Of a stretch of DNA of 58,047 nucleotides, positions 22,326 to 30,314 are shown piece after piece. The notes beneath the pieces are model-generated. The model was not told the DNA's origin, did not search any database, and was given only the letters and a program-made list of their open reading frames with translations. The DNA is from a virus. Position 1 is the stretch's first letter; each line of letters begins with the position of its first letter. Position numbers and translations under genes: made by a program. The stretch spans positions 1 through 58,047 of the IMG/VR virus record IMGVR_UViG_3300034071_002803, one strand, 5' to 3'.

Positions 22326-23557
22326 TGTCTGAACAGCGAGAGCGGCTGGAAGACGTCCAGAAGGGACTTGAGTCCCTTGCCGACGCCCCAGCTTTGGTGG
22401 GACGTGATGTTGCCACCAAGTCGATTGACGTTGCCGACGCATATGCAACGCAGCGCGAGCTTCGCAAGAAGTTTACAAAGCTAAACACGGCTGATCTTAA
22501 CGAGATGCTTGATATCCAGGCAGCTCGCGAGACCGGCAAGCAGGCTGATAGCGATGTGCTTAACCGCCTTGCTATGGCTAACCCAAATATCGCCAAGCTT
22601 CTTGATTCAAGCGGCGGCGCGGCTCTTATCCGTCAGGACCTTGAGCCAATCCTTTACGCTTTGTTCGTAAAGAAGTTCCCATTCTTCGAGCGCATTCGTA
22701 AGGAAGGGGCAAACGGCCTCGTCCATGCGTTCAACCAGCAGACCGCTTATGGCGATGCAGTGTTCCAGACCGAGACCGGAACGGTCACAGATGACTCGAA
22801 CACCTATTCACGCCAGACGACCAACGTGGCCGTTCTTGCAACCCGACGCGGTATCACGCTGAAGTCGCAGTTTGCCATTAGCCAGGGCGGCGCTCCTGGG
22901 CAGCAGGGCCTTTCAACTGAGCTTGCAGGTGGCGTAACCGCCATTGCCCACAAGCTTCAGAAGACCTTGTTCCAGGGTAATGCCACGACTTCTGCATCAG
23001 CTGGTGCAGCCACCGAGCTCGGCGCGTTTGACGCGAACGGGTTTGATGGTCTTCGCAAGGTCCTTGGCGCGGCGGCTGGCACTGCCCAGATCGTCAACAA
23101 GGGCACGGCTTCGTATTTGTCAACGATTAACAGCAACGTTGCGGAAATCCTCAACGCTGGTGGTAATCCTTCGGCACTTCTCGTTGCCCCACAGGACTAC
23201 GCTGGTCTTGTGAATGAGCTCACGAACCTCGTTCGCTACAATGCCCCGTCGCAGGTCGACCAGGCTGCTGGCGCAACGTTTGGTTCAGTCGTGACCGCCG
23301 CTGGCGCACTGCCAATCATGGCTGTGCCTGGTGACTCGATCGGCTCGTACGTTGTAAGCTCGGTCAGCTATCGCGACATGTATGTCGTTGATGAGTCGAC
23401 TTGGTCGATGCCGTACCTTGGTGCGGACTCGATCACGACGCTTGAGATCCCAGTCGGTGTAAACGGTTCCCTTTCGCGCCTGTACATCATGTATGTGATG
23501 TTTGGTCTTGCGAACAAGGCTCCGCAGTTCAACGGCAAGATCCGAGTAACAGCCTAA
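22325..23557 (+). CDS. major capsid protein (HK97 fold)
   Basis: ATG 22325 overlaps the protease stop and has GAGGAG ahead of it. The 410-residue product begins with a helical delta-like region (MSEQRERLEDVQKGLESLAD), removed by the protease in related phages. The remainder shows HK97-family features: FVKKFPFFERIRKEGANG, a TAYGDAVFQTETG loop, and a C-terminal half with ALLVAPQDYAGLVNELTNLV, ALPIMAVPGD and YRDMYVVDES. It forms the icosahedral shell. A strong hairpin follows the gene. Confidence 0.93.
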   Translation: MSEQRERLEDVQKGLESLADAPALVGRDVATKSIDVADAYATQRELRKKFTKLNTADLNEMLDIQAARETGKQADSDVLNRLAMANPNIAKLLDSSGGAALIRQDLEPILYALFVKKFPFFERIRKEGANGLVHAFNQQTAYGDAVFQTETGTVTDDSNTYSRQTTNVAVLATRRGITLKSQFAISQGGAPGQQGLSTELAGGVTAIAHKLQKTLFQGNATTSASAGAATELGAFDANGFDGLRKVLGAAAGTAQIVNKGTASYLSTINSNVAEILNAGGNPSALLVAPQDYAGLVNELTNLVRYNAPSQVDQAAGATFGSVVTAAGALPIMAVPGDSIGSYVVSSVSYRDMYVVDESTWSMPYLGADSITTLEIPVGVNGSLSRLYIMYVMFGLANKAPQFNGKIRVTA

Positions 23558-23583
23558 GTAATCGCCCCACGCGGGGTGGTATG

Positions 23584-23618
23584 ATTGAGGCCGGGGATTT
23601 CCCCGGCCTCAATTGTTT
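23584..23618 (+). terminator. strong hairpin after the capsid gene
   Basis: ATTGAGGCCGGGG (23584-23596) pairs perfectly with CCCCGGCCTCAAT (23601-23613) around a four-base loop, followed by TGTTT. The T-run is short, so it may only partly terminate and so raise capsid mRNA over the downstream genes. Confidence 0.65.
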
Positions 23619-23628
23619 CATGTGGAAC

Positions 23629-23883
23629 ATGTCAAAATTACCAAAAAAGCTTCTTAAAAACCCAAGCAGGCTTATAGCACAACGTGTTATTGGCATGTCT
23701 ATTGAGCACCTGCAAGAGAAAATGTGCGAAATTGAATGGGATATGGACGGAACGCTTGGAATAGGCAATACTGAATTTGTTACATTTGTAAACCGGCGGG
23801 CGACAATCCCGTATCGCCTGCTTAATAGTGCCCTTGCAGCGGGAGCAAGAAAGGTTGATGAAAATGGCAATAATGAAAGATAA
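23629..23883 (+). CDS. hypothetical small head-region protein
   Basis: I place the start at ATG 23629 (MSKLPKKLLKNPSRLIAQRV); ATG 23620 is equally possible, and ATG 23581 is unlikely because it would translate the terminator hairpin. The basic N-terminus is followed by ECxIEW-like acidic text and TEFVTFVNRRATIPYRLL. No family was recognised. It lies between the capsid and connector genes and overlaps the next gene. Confidence 0.55.
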   Translation: MSKLPKKLLKNPSRLIAQRVIGMSIEHLQEKMCEIEWDMDGTLGIGNTEFVTFVNRRATIPYRLLNSALAAGARKVDENGNNER

Positions 23884-24214
23884 GGCTATCGAAGAGGCCG
23901 TTGTAGCATCGGAGCCGGTCGTTGATGTTGCGCCAGATCTAGTTGTTGAGGTTGTGCCAGAGCCAGCTGTGGAAGCAGCTAAGGCCGAAGCTAAGCCAGT
24001 AGTTGACGCTAAGGAAGTGGTAGTTCAGGCCAAGAAGGAAGACACGGTTGCCGTTGGCGGTCAAGCTGACGAGCGAGTTGTTGTTGGTGGACCGCTGCGC
24101 GGAACCAACTTTGCCGCAGACGGAACCCCATATCTTTTTACTAGCAATGGCGTTTGCGCAATCTTTAAGAAGCATCTTCCAGAGTTCCAGGCTCGCGGCT
24201 GCGCAGAGCTTTAA
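23864..24214 (+). CDS. Val/Glu/Ala-rich protein with conserved-looking C-terminus
   Basis: The likely start is ATG 23864, 9 bases after AAGG; ATG 23858 is possible. The first 75 residues are a low-complexity Val/Glu/Pro/Ala chain resembling the acidic region of the prohead protease. The C-terminus (RGTNFAADGTPYLFTSNGVCAIFKKHLPEF) is ordered. It could be a capsid-associated or decoration protein, by location only. Confidence 0.55.
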   Translation: MAIMKDKAIEEAVVASEPVVDVAPDLVVEVVPEPAVEAAKAEAKPVVDAKEVVVQAKKEDTVAVGGQADERVVVGGPLRGTNFAADGTPYLFTSNGVCAIFKKHLPEFQARGCAEL

Positions 24215-24268
24215 TTCGTAGTCGGCATTTCTCTGGACTAAATAGCACAAAAAGGACACAATACAGAC

Positions 24269-25192
24269 ATGGCGATTATTAATGTATCTGTTCCTTCGGT
24301 AAACACAAGCATGGCGACTTACAACGCCATTCAAGTTGGCTATGCCCCAACTAAAGAAGTCGCCGCCGCACAGAGCGGCACTGGCTGGGTCAACGCAGGA
24401 GCGCTTGCCACGCTTGTAACAAATGTAACCCTTTATGAAATTAATGTCACCGCAGGCGCAGCAAACCAGTGGTATGTTTGGCGGCTATTTAATACATCAA
24501 ACAGCTCAGCTGGATCATGGTCAACGCCAGTTATTGGAAAATCATCTGGTTACTTGACGGTAGAAGAGTTTAAAGACCTTGGTCTTGGCGATCTTACAAA
24601 TCCAGACGGAACAGATATTGACCCAGCAAGGCTCCAATCATTCCTTAAGTCTGCCTCTGCGGTTGCAGATAAGGTTGTCGGGTATAAGTTTGAGTACCGG
24701 CAAACAACAGAAAAGCATCCATGGGATCAAAAGAGCCGAAGAATTTACCCGCGAGAGAGGAATATAGTTTCTGTCTCTGCGGTTAAGATTCAGGTATCTG
24801 CCCAGCAAAGCGCGGACTTTACCGTTCAAGATATCTACCTAAACCCTGACCGTGGATATATTGAGATTACGAGCCTGGCAAATGTTACATATTCCCTATT
24901 CCCAGCCATTGTTGCGCTTGGCATGATCCAACCCCAAGCAATGATTACTTACACCCATGGGTACGAAACAATCCCAGAAGATGTGAAACTTGCAGTTGGG
25001 CATATTGCCGCAGACATGCTGGTCAAGGACAACATCATTAAGAAGGGAATGGGGGGGCTTAATAGCTTCTCCATCGGCGGAATGAGCATGACCTTTAATC
25101 AGGGCAGCAAGTCAAATACAATGGGGGATCACGATATACCGCAGATTGCCAAGACACTTCTGCGCGAGTACATCATGATCAATGTTCGATAA
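24269..25192 (+). CDS. head-tail connector with extra N-terminal domain
   Basis: Residues about 100-307 show the helical pattern of gp6-type head-tail adaptors (YLTVEEFKDLGL, then PARLQSFLKSASAVADKVVGYKFEYRQT, later PEDVKLAVGHIAADMLVKDN). The first 95 residues form a separate beta-rich domain with a fibronectin-like look (YEINVTAGAANQWYVWRLF). The adaptor joins portal to tail. The extra domain might project from the neck. It ends in TAATG with the next gene. Confidence 0.75.
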   Translation: MAIINVSVPSVNTSMATYNAIQVGYAPTKEVAAAQSGTGWVNAGALATLVTNVTLYEINVTAGAANQWYVWRLFNTSNSSAGSWSTPVIGKSSGYLTVEEFKDLGLGDLTNPDGTDIDPARLQSFLKSASAVADKVVGYKFEYRQTTEKHPWDQKSRRIYPRERNIVSVSAVKIQVSAQQSADFTVQDIYLNPDRGYIEITSLANVTYSLFPAIVALGMIQPQAMITYTHGYETIPEDVKLAVGHIAADMLVKDNIIKKGMGGLNSFSIGGMSMTFNQGSKSNTMGDHDIPQIAKTLLREYIMINVR

Positions 25193-25518
25193 TGCTACCA
25201 GGATTTACTAGGAACATTACACTAACTCGCCAATCTGTTACTGGCCAAGACGCTATTGGAGTTCCTTCAAAGACTGCAAGCGCGGTTTGGACCAAGAAGG
25301 GCTTCTATGGAAATCCAGTTAGCGATTTCAACGAACCGGCAACTGGCTTTTCGTTCAAGGGAAAGTTTAATTTTTACCTTCCGCCAATGCCAGTAGACGA
25401 TATCCCAAACACTGGCGATATTTTGACCGCAGATGGCATGGCGTACATTGTTGAGGTAATAACCCTTGATGCAATATCTCACCATATTGAGGTTCTTGCA
25501 AGAAGGTTTGAGCGATGA
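25192..25518 (+). CDS. head closure protein
   Basis: This 108-residue beta-rich protein starts inside the connector stop and ends in ATGA with the next gene. ITLTRQSVTGQDAIGVPSKTAS, then PVDDIPNTGDILTADGMAYIVEVI and the ending HHIEVLARRFER follow the layout of small head-closure (Hc1-type) proteins. It would seal the neck after packaging. The assignment rests on order and pattern. Confidence 0.75.
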   Translation: MLPGFTRNITLTRQSVTGQDAIGVPSKTASAVWTKKGFYGNPVSDFNEPATGFSFKGKFNFYLPPMPVDDIPNTGDILTADGMAYIVEVITLDAISHHIEVLARRFER

Positions 25519-26030
25519 GAGTTTCAATAAAGATAGACAATGCGGCCCTAAACAGCATTATTAAGAAAACTAGCCAAATGGCAAGCGCGCTCAATGTTGA
25601 TCAAAACGATCGGCTTAAGCAGAAGCAGCTAGACGCAATAGATCAGGCCGTGTACGGTCCAGACTCTGGTCTTGGAAAGGCGCCAACTCTTGCCTCTAGA
25701 TTTGCCAAAACCAGGAAAAGCACAGCCCCAGGAAACCCCGCTGGTGGAACACCAGTTCAAACTGGCAGGCTACAGAAAGCCTTGACGGTACCTGGCGCCC
25801 CCTACTCAAGATATAGCAGAAGGGCTTTCAAGAACTCAGTTCAGGTATCCATTTCTGCAAACCCAAGCGGCAGGAAAGGGTTCAAGTATTTCCCAGTAGT
25901 TGAGGCTAAATACGGATTTTTTGACTACGAAACATCAAAAGGTTCGTTTATAACAACAACCATGCCAAGGCTAGCCAAGAGGTGCAGAGAGCTCCTCCAA
26001 GAGGCCCTTCGGTTGCCGCTAAAGCGCTAA
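25515..26030 (+). CDS. HK97 gp10-like neck/tail completion protein
   Basis: At 171 residues, with a basic N-terminus (VSIKIDNAALNSIIKKT), a TGRLQKALTVPGAPYSRYSRRAFK middle and a basic C-terminal helix, it resembles gp10-like neck proteins. Position (after head closure, before tail terminator) agrees. The last four bases overlap the convergent phosphoesterase gene. Confidence 0.75.
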   Translation: MRVSIKIDNAALNSIIKKTSQMASALNVDQNDRLKQKQLDAIDQAVYGPDSGLGKAPTLASRFAKTRKSTAPGNPAGGTPVQTGRLQKALTVPGAPYSRYSRRAFKNSVQVSISANPSGRKGFKYFPVVEAKYGFFDYETSKGSFITTTMPRLAKRCRELLQEALRLPLKR

Positions 26031-27238
26031 AACTCGCAGCGAAGAACCTTCAGGTCGTCCCAGCCAGTTTGACCAACAACAAGGGTCAACATCCCAGATC
26101 GAGCACTTGAGCCGCTTGTTTCAGCAAACCATTGCGACCCGCCATCAAGTGATGGTGCCTGGATGTGCGTTCTTGCGCCGTGCTCAGTGACGCTAAGGTG
26201 GTGGTAGTGCCCGGTTAGCAACAGCGTTGCATCTGCTACTGGCGCCATACCAAGCGCTTGCTTCGCCCACCAGGTACCAATCTTGCCAGATGCGTTTCCG
26301 CCCCCGCGGGCCTGGTGACCATGTGCCAGCCCGACAACCGTCCCGTGCACATCAAGAGTAAGCGTGAGCTCGCTCTTTGGGAAGGCAAACTTTACATGGG
26401 AATATGCATCGCTTGCGCCGAGGATTTCGGCAACCTGCTCAAATACGGCAACATCATCGTTGTCGCCAAAGGTTGTGTATGCCTTACCGCCCTTGCGGTT
26501 TTCTCCATGATTTCCTGGAACCGCAGCAACAATTACTAGCGGGGCAAAGGTTGCCCAGTGGGTAAGAGCCTTAACAATCAGTCGCCTGGCTACGGTTGTC
26601 TGCTCTCGGCGGTCAAGATCGGTCTGAAACTCTTGCATATCGTAGAAGCCAGAGCAGCCCTCAACAACATCCCCAAGGCCAACCACGATAAGCCGATCAA
26701 GCTTTCTGCCAGCTTTTGTTAACTCTTTCCAGCGAGTTTCTACCTCTGCAATTCCAGAAAGGAATCGCTGAACTGTTGCGGCTGTTCCTCCGCCTTCGCC
26801 CTTGCCAATCTGCAAGTCGCTAAGTGCAACAATCAACGCCGAGTCGCCATCAGCTAGCTCAGCCTTTTTAGGCTTGTGCTTTTTAATCTCCGAGATTAGC
26901 TCTTCAACTTCTGCGCCATTAGCCTTGTTCTTTCGGACGACTTTGCCCTTCCACTGGCGATTAAGCACGCCAAGCGTGTCGCCCCAAACATTAAACAAGA
27001 CAGGCTCGACAACCTCAAAATTTTCTGGCTCAAGGCCCCAAACCCTTAGTACCGCGCTCCAGTCTGGAGCACTCTCTGACGGCATGCCGGTTGTAGTAAC
27101 AGTCCCTTCATTTCCGCTCCAAACCACACCAGGCTCCCAGCCCTCTGGGTGCTGACGCTTGTTTGGCTTTGAACGCTCTAGTTCATTTTGAACTTGCAGC
27201 AACTCGTCCATTAGCTTATTTACTTCTGGCATGTGCAT
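26027..27238 (-). CDS. calcineurin-like metallophosphoesterase
   Basis: The metal-binding series is complete: SDLQIG, LGDVVEG, PGNHGENR, an AHGHQ segment and GHYHH near residue 350. The N-terminal 110 residues are a separate helical region with a GW/VW-rich segment. Members of this family are phosphodiesterases or nucleases related to SbcD/Mre11; phage versions of this length are common in actinophages and of unknown role. It is leftward inside the rightward structural block and shares a promoter with the small gene at 27220. Confidence 0.88.
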   Translation of the reverse strand: MHMPEVNKLMDELLQVQNELERSKPNKRQHPEGWEPGVVWSGNEGTVTTTGMPSESAPDWSAVLRVWGLEPENFEVVEPVLFNVWGDTLGVLNRQWKGKVVRKNKANGAEVEELISEIKKHKPKKAELADGDSALIVALSDLQIGKGEGGGTAATVQRFLSGIAEVETRWKELTKAGRKLDRLIVVGLGDVVEGCSGFYDMQEFQTDLDRREQTTVARRLIVKALTHWATFAPLVIVAAVPGNHGENRKGGKAYTTFGDNDDVAVFEQVAEILGASDAYSHVKFAFPKSELTLTLDVHGTVVGLAHGHQARGGGNASGKIGTWWAKQALGMAPVADATLLLTGHYHHLSVTEHGARTHIQAPSLDGGSQWFAETSGSSARSGMLTLVVGQTGWDDLKVLRCEF

Positions 27239-27471
27239 TCACCCCTTCTATGTCGAGATATGGTGTGGCGGCGAAGGTCATACCCCTTCCGGTTTAACCA
27301 CACCTCTATGGTCATTGAATCAATGGTCGCGTCCTCAAAAGCCGCCTTAAGCGCCTTTGCCTCTTCACCTGGCATTACTGATACTACCTTAAAAACTGAG
27401 CAAGTTGCACCAATCTTTTTAGCGCTTTGGATAGACTTAATTTCATCTAAAAGACTGTTAAATTCAGCCAC
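27220..27471 (-). CDS. small DNA-binding-like protein, 83 aa
   Basis: GTG 27471 follows AAGGAGGA. The C-terminus VWLNRKGYDLRRHTISRHRRGECTC resembles a recognition helix plus Cys pair, a pattern I associate with small proteins encoded just before phage metallophosphoesterases. It overlaps that gene by 19 bases. It could direct the phosphoesterase to DNA, which is inference. A TATAAT box lies just upstream. Confidence 0.7.
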   Translation of the reverse strand: MAEFNSLLDEIKSIQSAKKIGATCSVFKVVSVMPGEEAKALKAAFEDATIDSMTIEVWLNRKGYDLRRHTISRHRRGECTCQK

Positions 27472-27493
27472 AACTCCTCCTTGCTTTAGGGGC

Positions 27494-27499
27494 ATTATA
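27494..27499 (-). promoter_or_regulatory. -10 box for the leftward phosphoesterase pair
   Basis: Read leftward this is a perfect TATAAT about 23 bases before GTG 27471. The -35 region is weak. A TTGACA lies further upstream but at the wrong distance. Confidence 0.5.
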
Positions 27500-27588
27500 A
27501 CCCATGTACATCAGGTTAGAGCCGTCAATATACTTTTGTCAACAGGTAATCCATAAATTGTGGACATCTATAGCAGAACAGGATTTGG

Positions 27589-27617
27589 TTGCCTTTTTTT
27601 TGCGTTAGATACATAAT
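27589..27617 (+). promoter_or_regulatory. promoter for the tail operon (leaderless start)
   Basis: TTGCCT (27589-27594) and CATAAT (27612-27617) are 17 bp apart. The ATG at 27624 is at the expected transcription start, and no ribosome-binding site precedes it, so a leaderless mRNA is likely. Confidence 0.6.
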
Positions 27618-27623
27618 CACTTT

Positions 27624-28022
27624 ATGACGGGACTTTATGAAACATTCTTCTCGACGCTGTCTGGCGACGCCACCCTTCAAGGGCTGCTTGGCGCCTCAGC
27701 AACCGATAAGAAGGTTTATCCCGTTTGGCTGCAGGGAAAAAGCAGCCTACCAGCTATACGGGTAGCGGTTTCTGGTGTGACCAGCGATATTGGTCTGCCG
27801 ATAGATCGACCAGTTGTAGATGTGTACATGGCTAGCGCAATTAGTCCAACACAGTTAAACTCGATCTCTGCGAGAGTAGATTACCTACTTAACCGGAAGA
27901 GGCTATCTGGACCCAACGGATTCGTTATGCATATTTGCTACAAGGTAGTTGAGCAAGATGATTTTGACGAAGCCACTCAAGAATATCGGAGAGTAATCCG
28001 ATACAGCATAATTAGCAAATAG
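27624..28022 (+). CDS. tail terminator/completion protein
   Basis: This 132-residue protein begins LYETFFSTLSGDATLQGLLG, includes KVYPVWLQGKSSLPAIRVAV, and ends with a beta-rich part ending in RYSIISK. The pattern matches DUF3168-type tail completion proteins that cap the tail tube at the neck. Its place directly before the tail-tube genes supports this. It is the first gene after the promoter at 27589. Confidence 0.8.
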   Translation: MTGLYETFFSTLSGDATLQGLLGASATDKKVYPVWLQGKSSLPAIRVAVSGVTSDIGLPIDRPVVDVYMASAISPTQLNSISARVDYLLNRKRLSGPNGFVMHICYKVVEQDDFDEATQEYRRVIRYSIISK

Positions 28023-28031
28023 GAGAACCAA

Positions 28032-28658
28032 ATGCTTACACTTGGCTCTGGAATTATCCAGGTCTCGTACTGGAAGTCTGGCGCTGTTAAGGGTACTGGT
28101 ACATCCAGCTACTTTAGCGGCGAGTCCCAGTACACGGGATCTAACCTTGTCACGATCGGCGAGATCGGTGGCGATGTTGAGTTTGACATCAACTTCCAGG
28201 AGCGCGAGTTCCTGGGCCAGTACAACTTCGCGATTGCCAAGGCGTTCTTTGGCGGCAAGGTTGAGGTGCGCGCTCGTCGCGTTGAGCTCAACCTCGCAAA
28301 CCTGAAGAACCTCTTCAATCAGAACAGCACGGCGACCACCCCAGTGGCGGTTGACAATGGCGGAAGCGCCTTTAGCTTTGATGTCACCACTAACGGTGGC
28401 AGCGGGCAGGCAACCACCGGACCTGCTGGTCTTCCGCGACCGCTTTATGTGAAGTTTGTCCACACTCGCTCGGATGATCCGAGCAAGACCGTGACGATTC
28501 ACCTTCCAAAGGCGTACAGCATGGCCCTGACCTATCCATTCACCCGCGAAGACATCGCGGTAATGGACTTGGACTTCAGCGCCATCGTTGACCGAAATTG
28601 CGTAACCACTGGCACGACGACCGCCCCGACTATCGTGGCGATCGAAGCAACCGCGTAA
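28032..28658 (+). CDS. major tail (tube) protein, paralogue 1
   Basis: A good ribosome-binding site (AGGAGA) precedes ATG 28032. The 208-residue beta-rich protein shares long segments with the next gene: TLGSG at the start, GEIGGDVEFDINFQEREFLGQ, LYVKFVHTRSDDPSKTVT and PFTREDIAVMDLDF. It lies between the tail terminator and the assembly chaperones, the standard place of a tail-tube protein. Hexameric rings of it would form the tail tube. Confidence 0.85.
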   Translation: MLTLGSGIIQVSYWKSGAVKGTGTSSYFSGESQYTGSNLVTIGEIGGDVEFDINFQEREFLGQYNFAIAKAFFGGKVEVRARRVELNLANLKNLFNQNSTATTPVAVDNGGSAFSFDVTTNGGSGQATTGPAGLPRPLYVKFVHTRSDDPSKTVTIHLPKAYSMALTYPFTREDIAVMDLDFSAIVDRNCVTTGTTTAPTIVAIEATA

Positions 28659-28676
28659 TAACAAGGAGACGCGCAC

Positions 28677-29732
28677 ATGTTTACTCTCGGCTCTGGTCGA
28701 CTTTCAGTAGCTAGGTGGTATGAGGGCTCACGAGTTGAAACCCCAGCCACCATCACCGCTGTCGGAACTGGCACTGGTGGATCTAACGCTGCCGGGACGT
28801 ACTATGTGCGCGTCTCCGCTAGAAACGCATACGGCGATGGCACGCCGACTGCCTCAACGGCAGTAACAATTACCTCTGGTCAGGGTATTAAGATTGACTG
28901 GACCGCGCCAGCAAGTGGCGCAACGCCAACACACTATGACATCTATATCGGTACTGTTGCTGGCGAAGAGTCACGGCAGGCTGCTGTTGCTGCCCCGACA
29001 GTAACCTATACCAGGACCACGGCTATTGTTCAGGGTCAAAAGCGCGCAGTTATAACTGGCGTCTCTGGCGACGGCACAACTGTTACATATACTGCTGCCA
29101 ATAATTTTGCAGCCGGGCAGCTGGTAAACATTAGCCAGGTTATTCCTTCGGCATACAACCTTAAGAATGTAACCATTGCAACAGCTTCTACAACTCAGTT
29201 TACTGTTACCAATGCGGCTACTGGAACCTACGAGAGCGGTGGACTTGCCGAAGTTGGTCAGTCTGCCCGGTATGTTGGGCTGATTGACATTGGGGAAATC
29301 GGCGGTGATGTCGAGTACGACATCAACTACCAAGAGCGAGAGTTCCTGGGTCAGTTCAACTTTCCAATCTCCAAGCAGTTCTTCGGCGGCAAGTCAGAAA
29401 TCCGCGTTCGCCGTATTGAAATGGACATTCTAAATCTTGAGCTTGTTCAGCAGGGTGGATACCAGTACGATGCAGCAAATGCAAAGCACAGCCTTGATCC
29501 GCTCCCAAATAATGGCCTCTTGCGAAAGGGTCAACCGCTTTATGTTCAGCTTACACATACCAGAAGTGACGACACAAGCAAAACAGTAACCATCACTTCT
29601 CCAAAAGCCTATCTCATCAACTTCACTATTCCGTTCACGCGAGAGGATATTGCCGTGATGGACTTTGACTTTATGTTGACGTATGATAGCACTAAGCCCA
29701 GCGGCCAGTTGGTGCTAATTAGTGGTAGCTAA
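28677..29732 (+). CDS. tail tube protein, paralogue 2 with inserted Ig/fibronectin-like domains
   Basis: The core matches paralogue 1 (GEIGGDVEYDINYQEREFLG, LYVQLTHTRSDDTSKTVT, PFTREDIAVMDFDF). About 180 extra residues (20-200) are inserted after the first strand. They include a fibronectin-like part (GTYYVRVSARNAYGDGTPTA ... PTHYDIYIGT) and a second beta module (VTYTAANNFAAGQLVNIS). The insert probably projects from the tail surface. Two tube paralogues could alternate in the tube or be used in different ratios. The same second module recurs in the tail-tip protein. Confidence 0.85.
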   Translation: MFTLGSGRLSVARWYEGSRVETPATITAVGTGTGGSNAAGTYYVRVSARNAYGDGTPTASTAVTITSGQGIKIDWTAPASGATPTHYDIYIGTVAGEESRQAAVAAPTVTYTRTTAIVQGQKRAVITGVSGDGTTVTYTAANNFAAGQLVNISQVIPSAYNLKNVTIATASTTQFTVTNAATGTYESGGLAEVGQSARYVGLIDIGEIGGDVEYDINYQEREFLGQFNFPISKQFFGGKSEIRVRRIEMDILNLELVQQGGYQYDAANAKHSLDPLPNNGLLRKGQPLYVQLTHTRSDDTSKTVTITSPKAYLINFTIPFTREDIAVMDFDFMLTYDSTKPSGQLVLISGS

Positions 29733-29742
29733 GGAGTAGAAA

Positions 29743-30045
29743 ATGAGCGAGGGAAAGAATCCGGGGGCTCTGAGCGTGGCCCGTTCAAAGAACGCCCTTA
29801 ACCTGAACGATCTTGCCGATCTCCAGGACCGATACGGTTCTTTGGACAAGATCGATCTGACCAACTTCTCGGTTGTTCGGTTTGTGCTTTGGCTAATCAT
29901 CCGAAAGGAAGAGCCAGAGGTTACCGAGCGCGAGGTTGGTGAGCGCTTTGACATGCAGACAATGCAGTCTGAAATGACCAAGGTACTTGCCCGCAGCGGT
30001 TTGATCAGCGAGGACCAGGCAGAGGGAAAAGCGGTAGCGGAGTAA
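29743..30045 (+). CDS. tail assembly chaperone, short form (gpG-like)
   Basis: AAGGAG precedes ATG 29743. The 100-residue protein begins SEGKNPGALSVARSKNALNL and has VVRFVLWLIIRKEEPEVTE. It lies directly before the tape measure region with a slippery GGGAAAA near its 3' end in the correct phase. It would produce the short chaperone and, by -1 frameshift, a longer fusion with the next frame. Such chaperones hold the tape measure protein during tail assembly. Confidence 0.88.
   Translation: MSEGKNPGALSVARSKNALNLNDLADLQDRYGSLDKIDLTNFSVVRFVLWLIIRKEEPEVTEREVGERFDMQTMQSEMTKVLARSGLISEDQAEGKAVAE
30024..30030 (+). promoter_or_regulatory. programmed -1 ribosomal frameshift site
   Basis: G GGA AAA is a canonical X XXY YYZ heptamer in phase with the chaperone frame. 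Slipping back one base continues from AGC (30030) with no stop until 30314, giving a fusion of about 190 residues. Confidence 0.85.
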
Positions 30046-30314
30046 GCAGTTGGTCTGAAACGGACTGGGGTGTGCTCATGGGCTCATATGCAGAAGCCTT
30101 TGGGTACACACCAGATCAGTTTTACCAATTGACTCTTCCGCAAATCGCAGCGTTTGGACGGTACATAGAAGAGAGAGATAAGGAACTGGACTCAGCAAAG
30201 AGTTCTTCGCCAAGTCGAAAGTCCAAATCCGAAAAGCCTGTGTCCTCGGTAGAAAACCTGGTTGCAGTTTTTGGTGACGACGAGACAAAGCGAAGGTTGC
30301 TGAGCGATGGCTGA
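30030..30314 (+). CDS. frameshift extension of tail assembly chaperone (gpT-like)
   Basis: This -1 frame is open from the slippery site through SSWSETDWGVLMGSYAEAFG, a region typical of the second half of chaperone fusions, and continues YTPDQFYQLTLPQIAAFGRY. It is a helical 94-residue extension with a Ser/Lys-rich part. It is expected mainly as a fusion to the upstream frame; an ATG at 30072 is not needed. It overlaps the tape measure start at 30307. Confidence 0.85.
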   Translation, partial: SGSGVSSWSETDWGVLMGSYAEAFGYTPDQFYQLTLPQIAAFGRYIEERDKELDSAKSSSPSRKSKSEKPVSSVENLVAVFGDDETKRRLLSDG

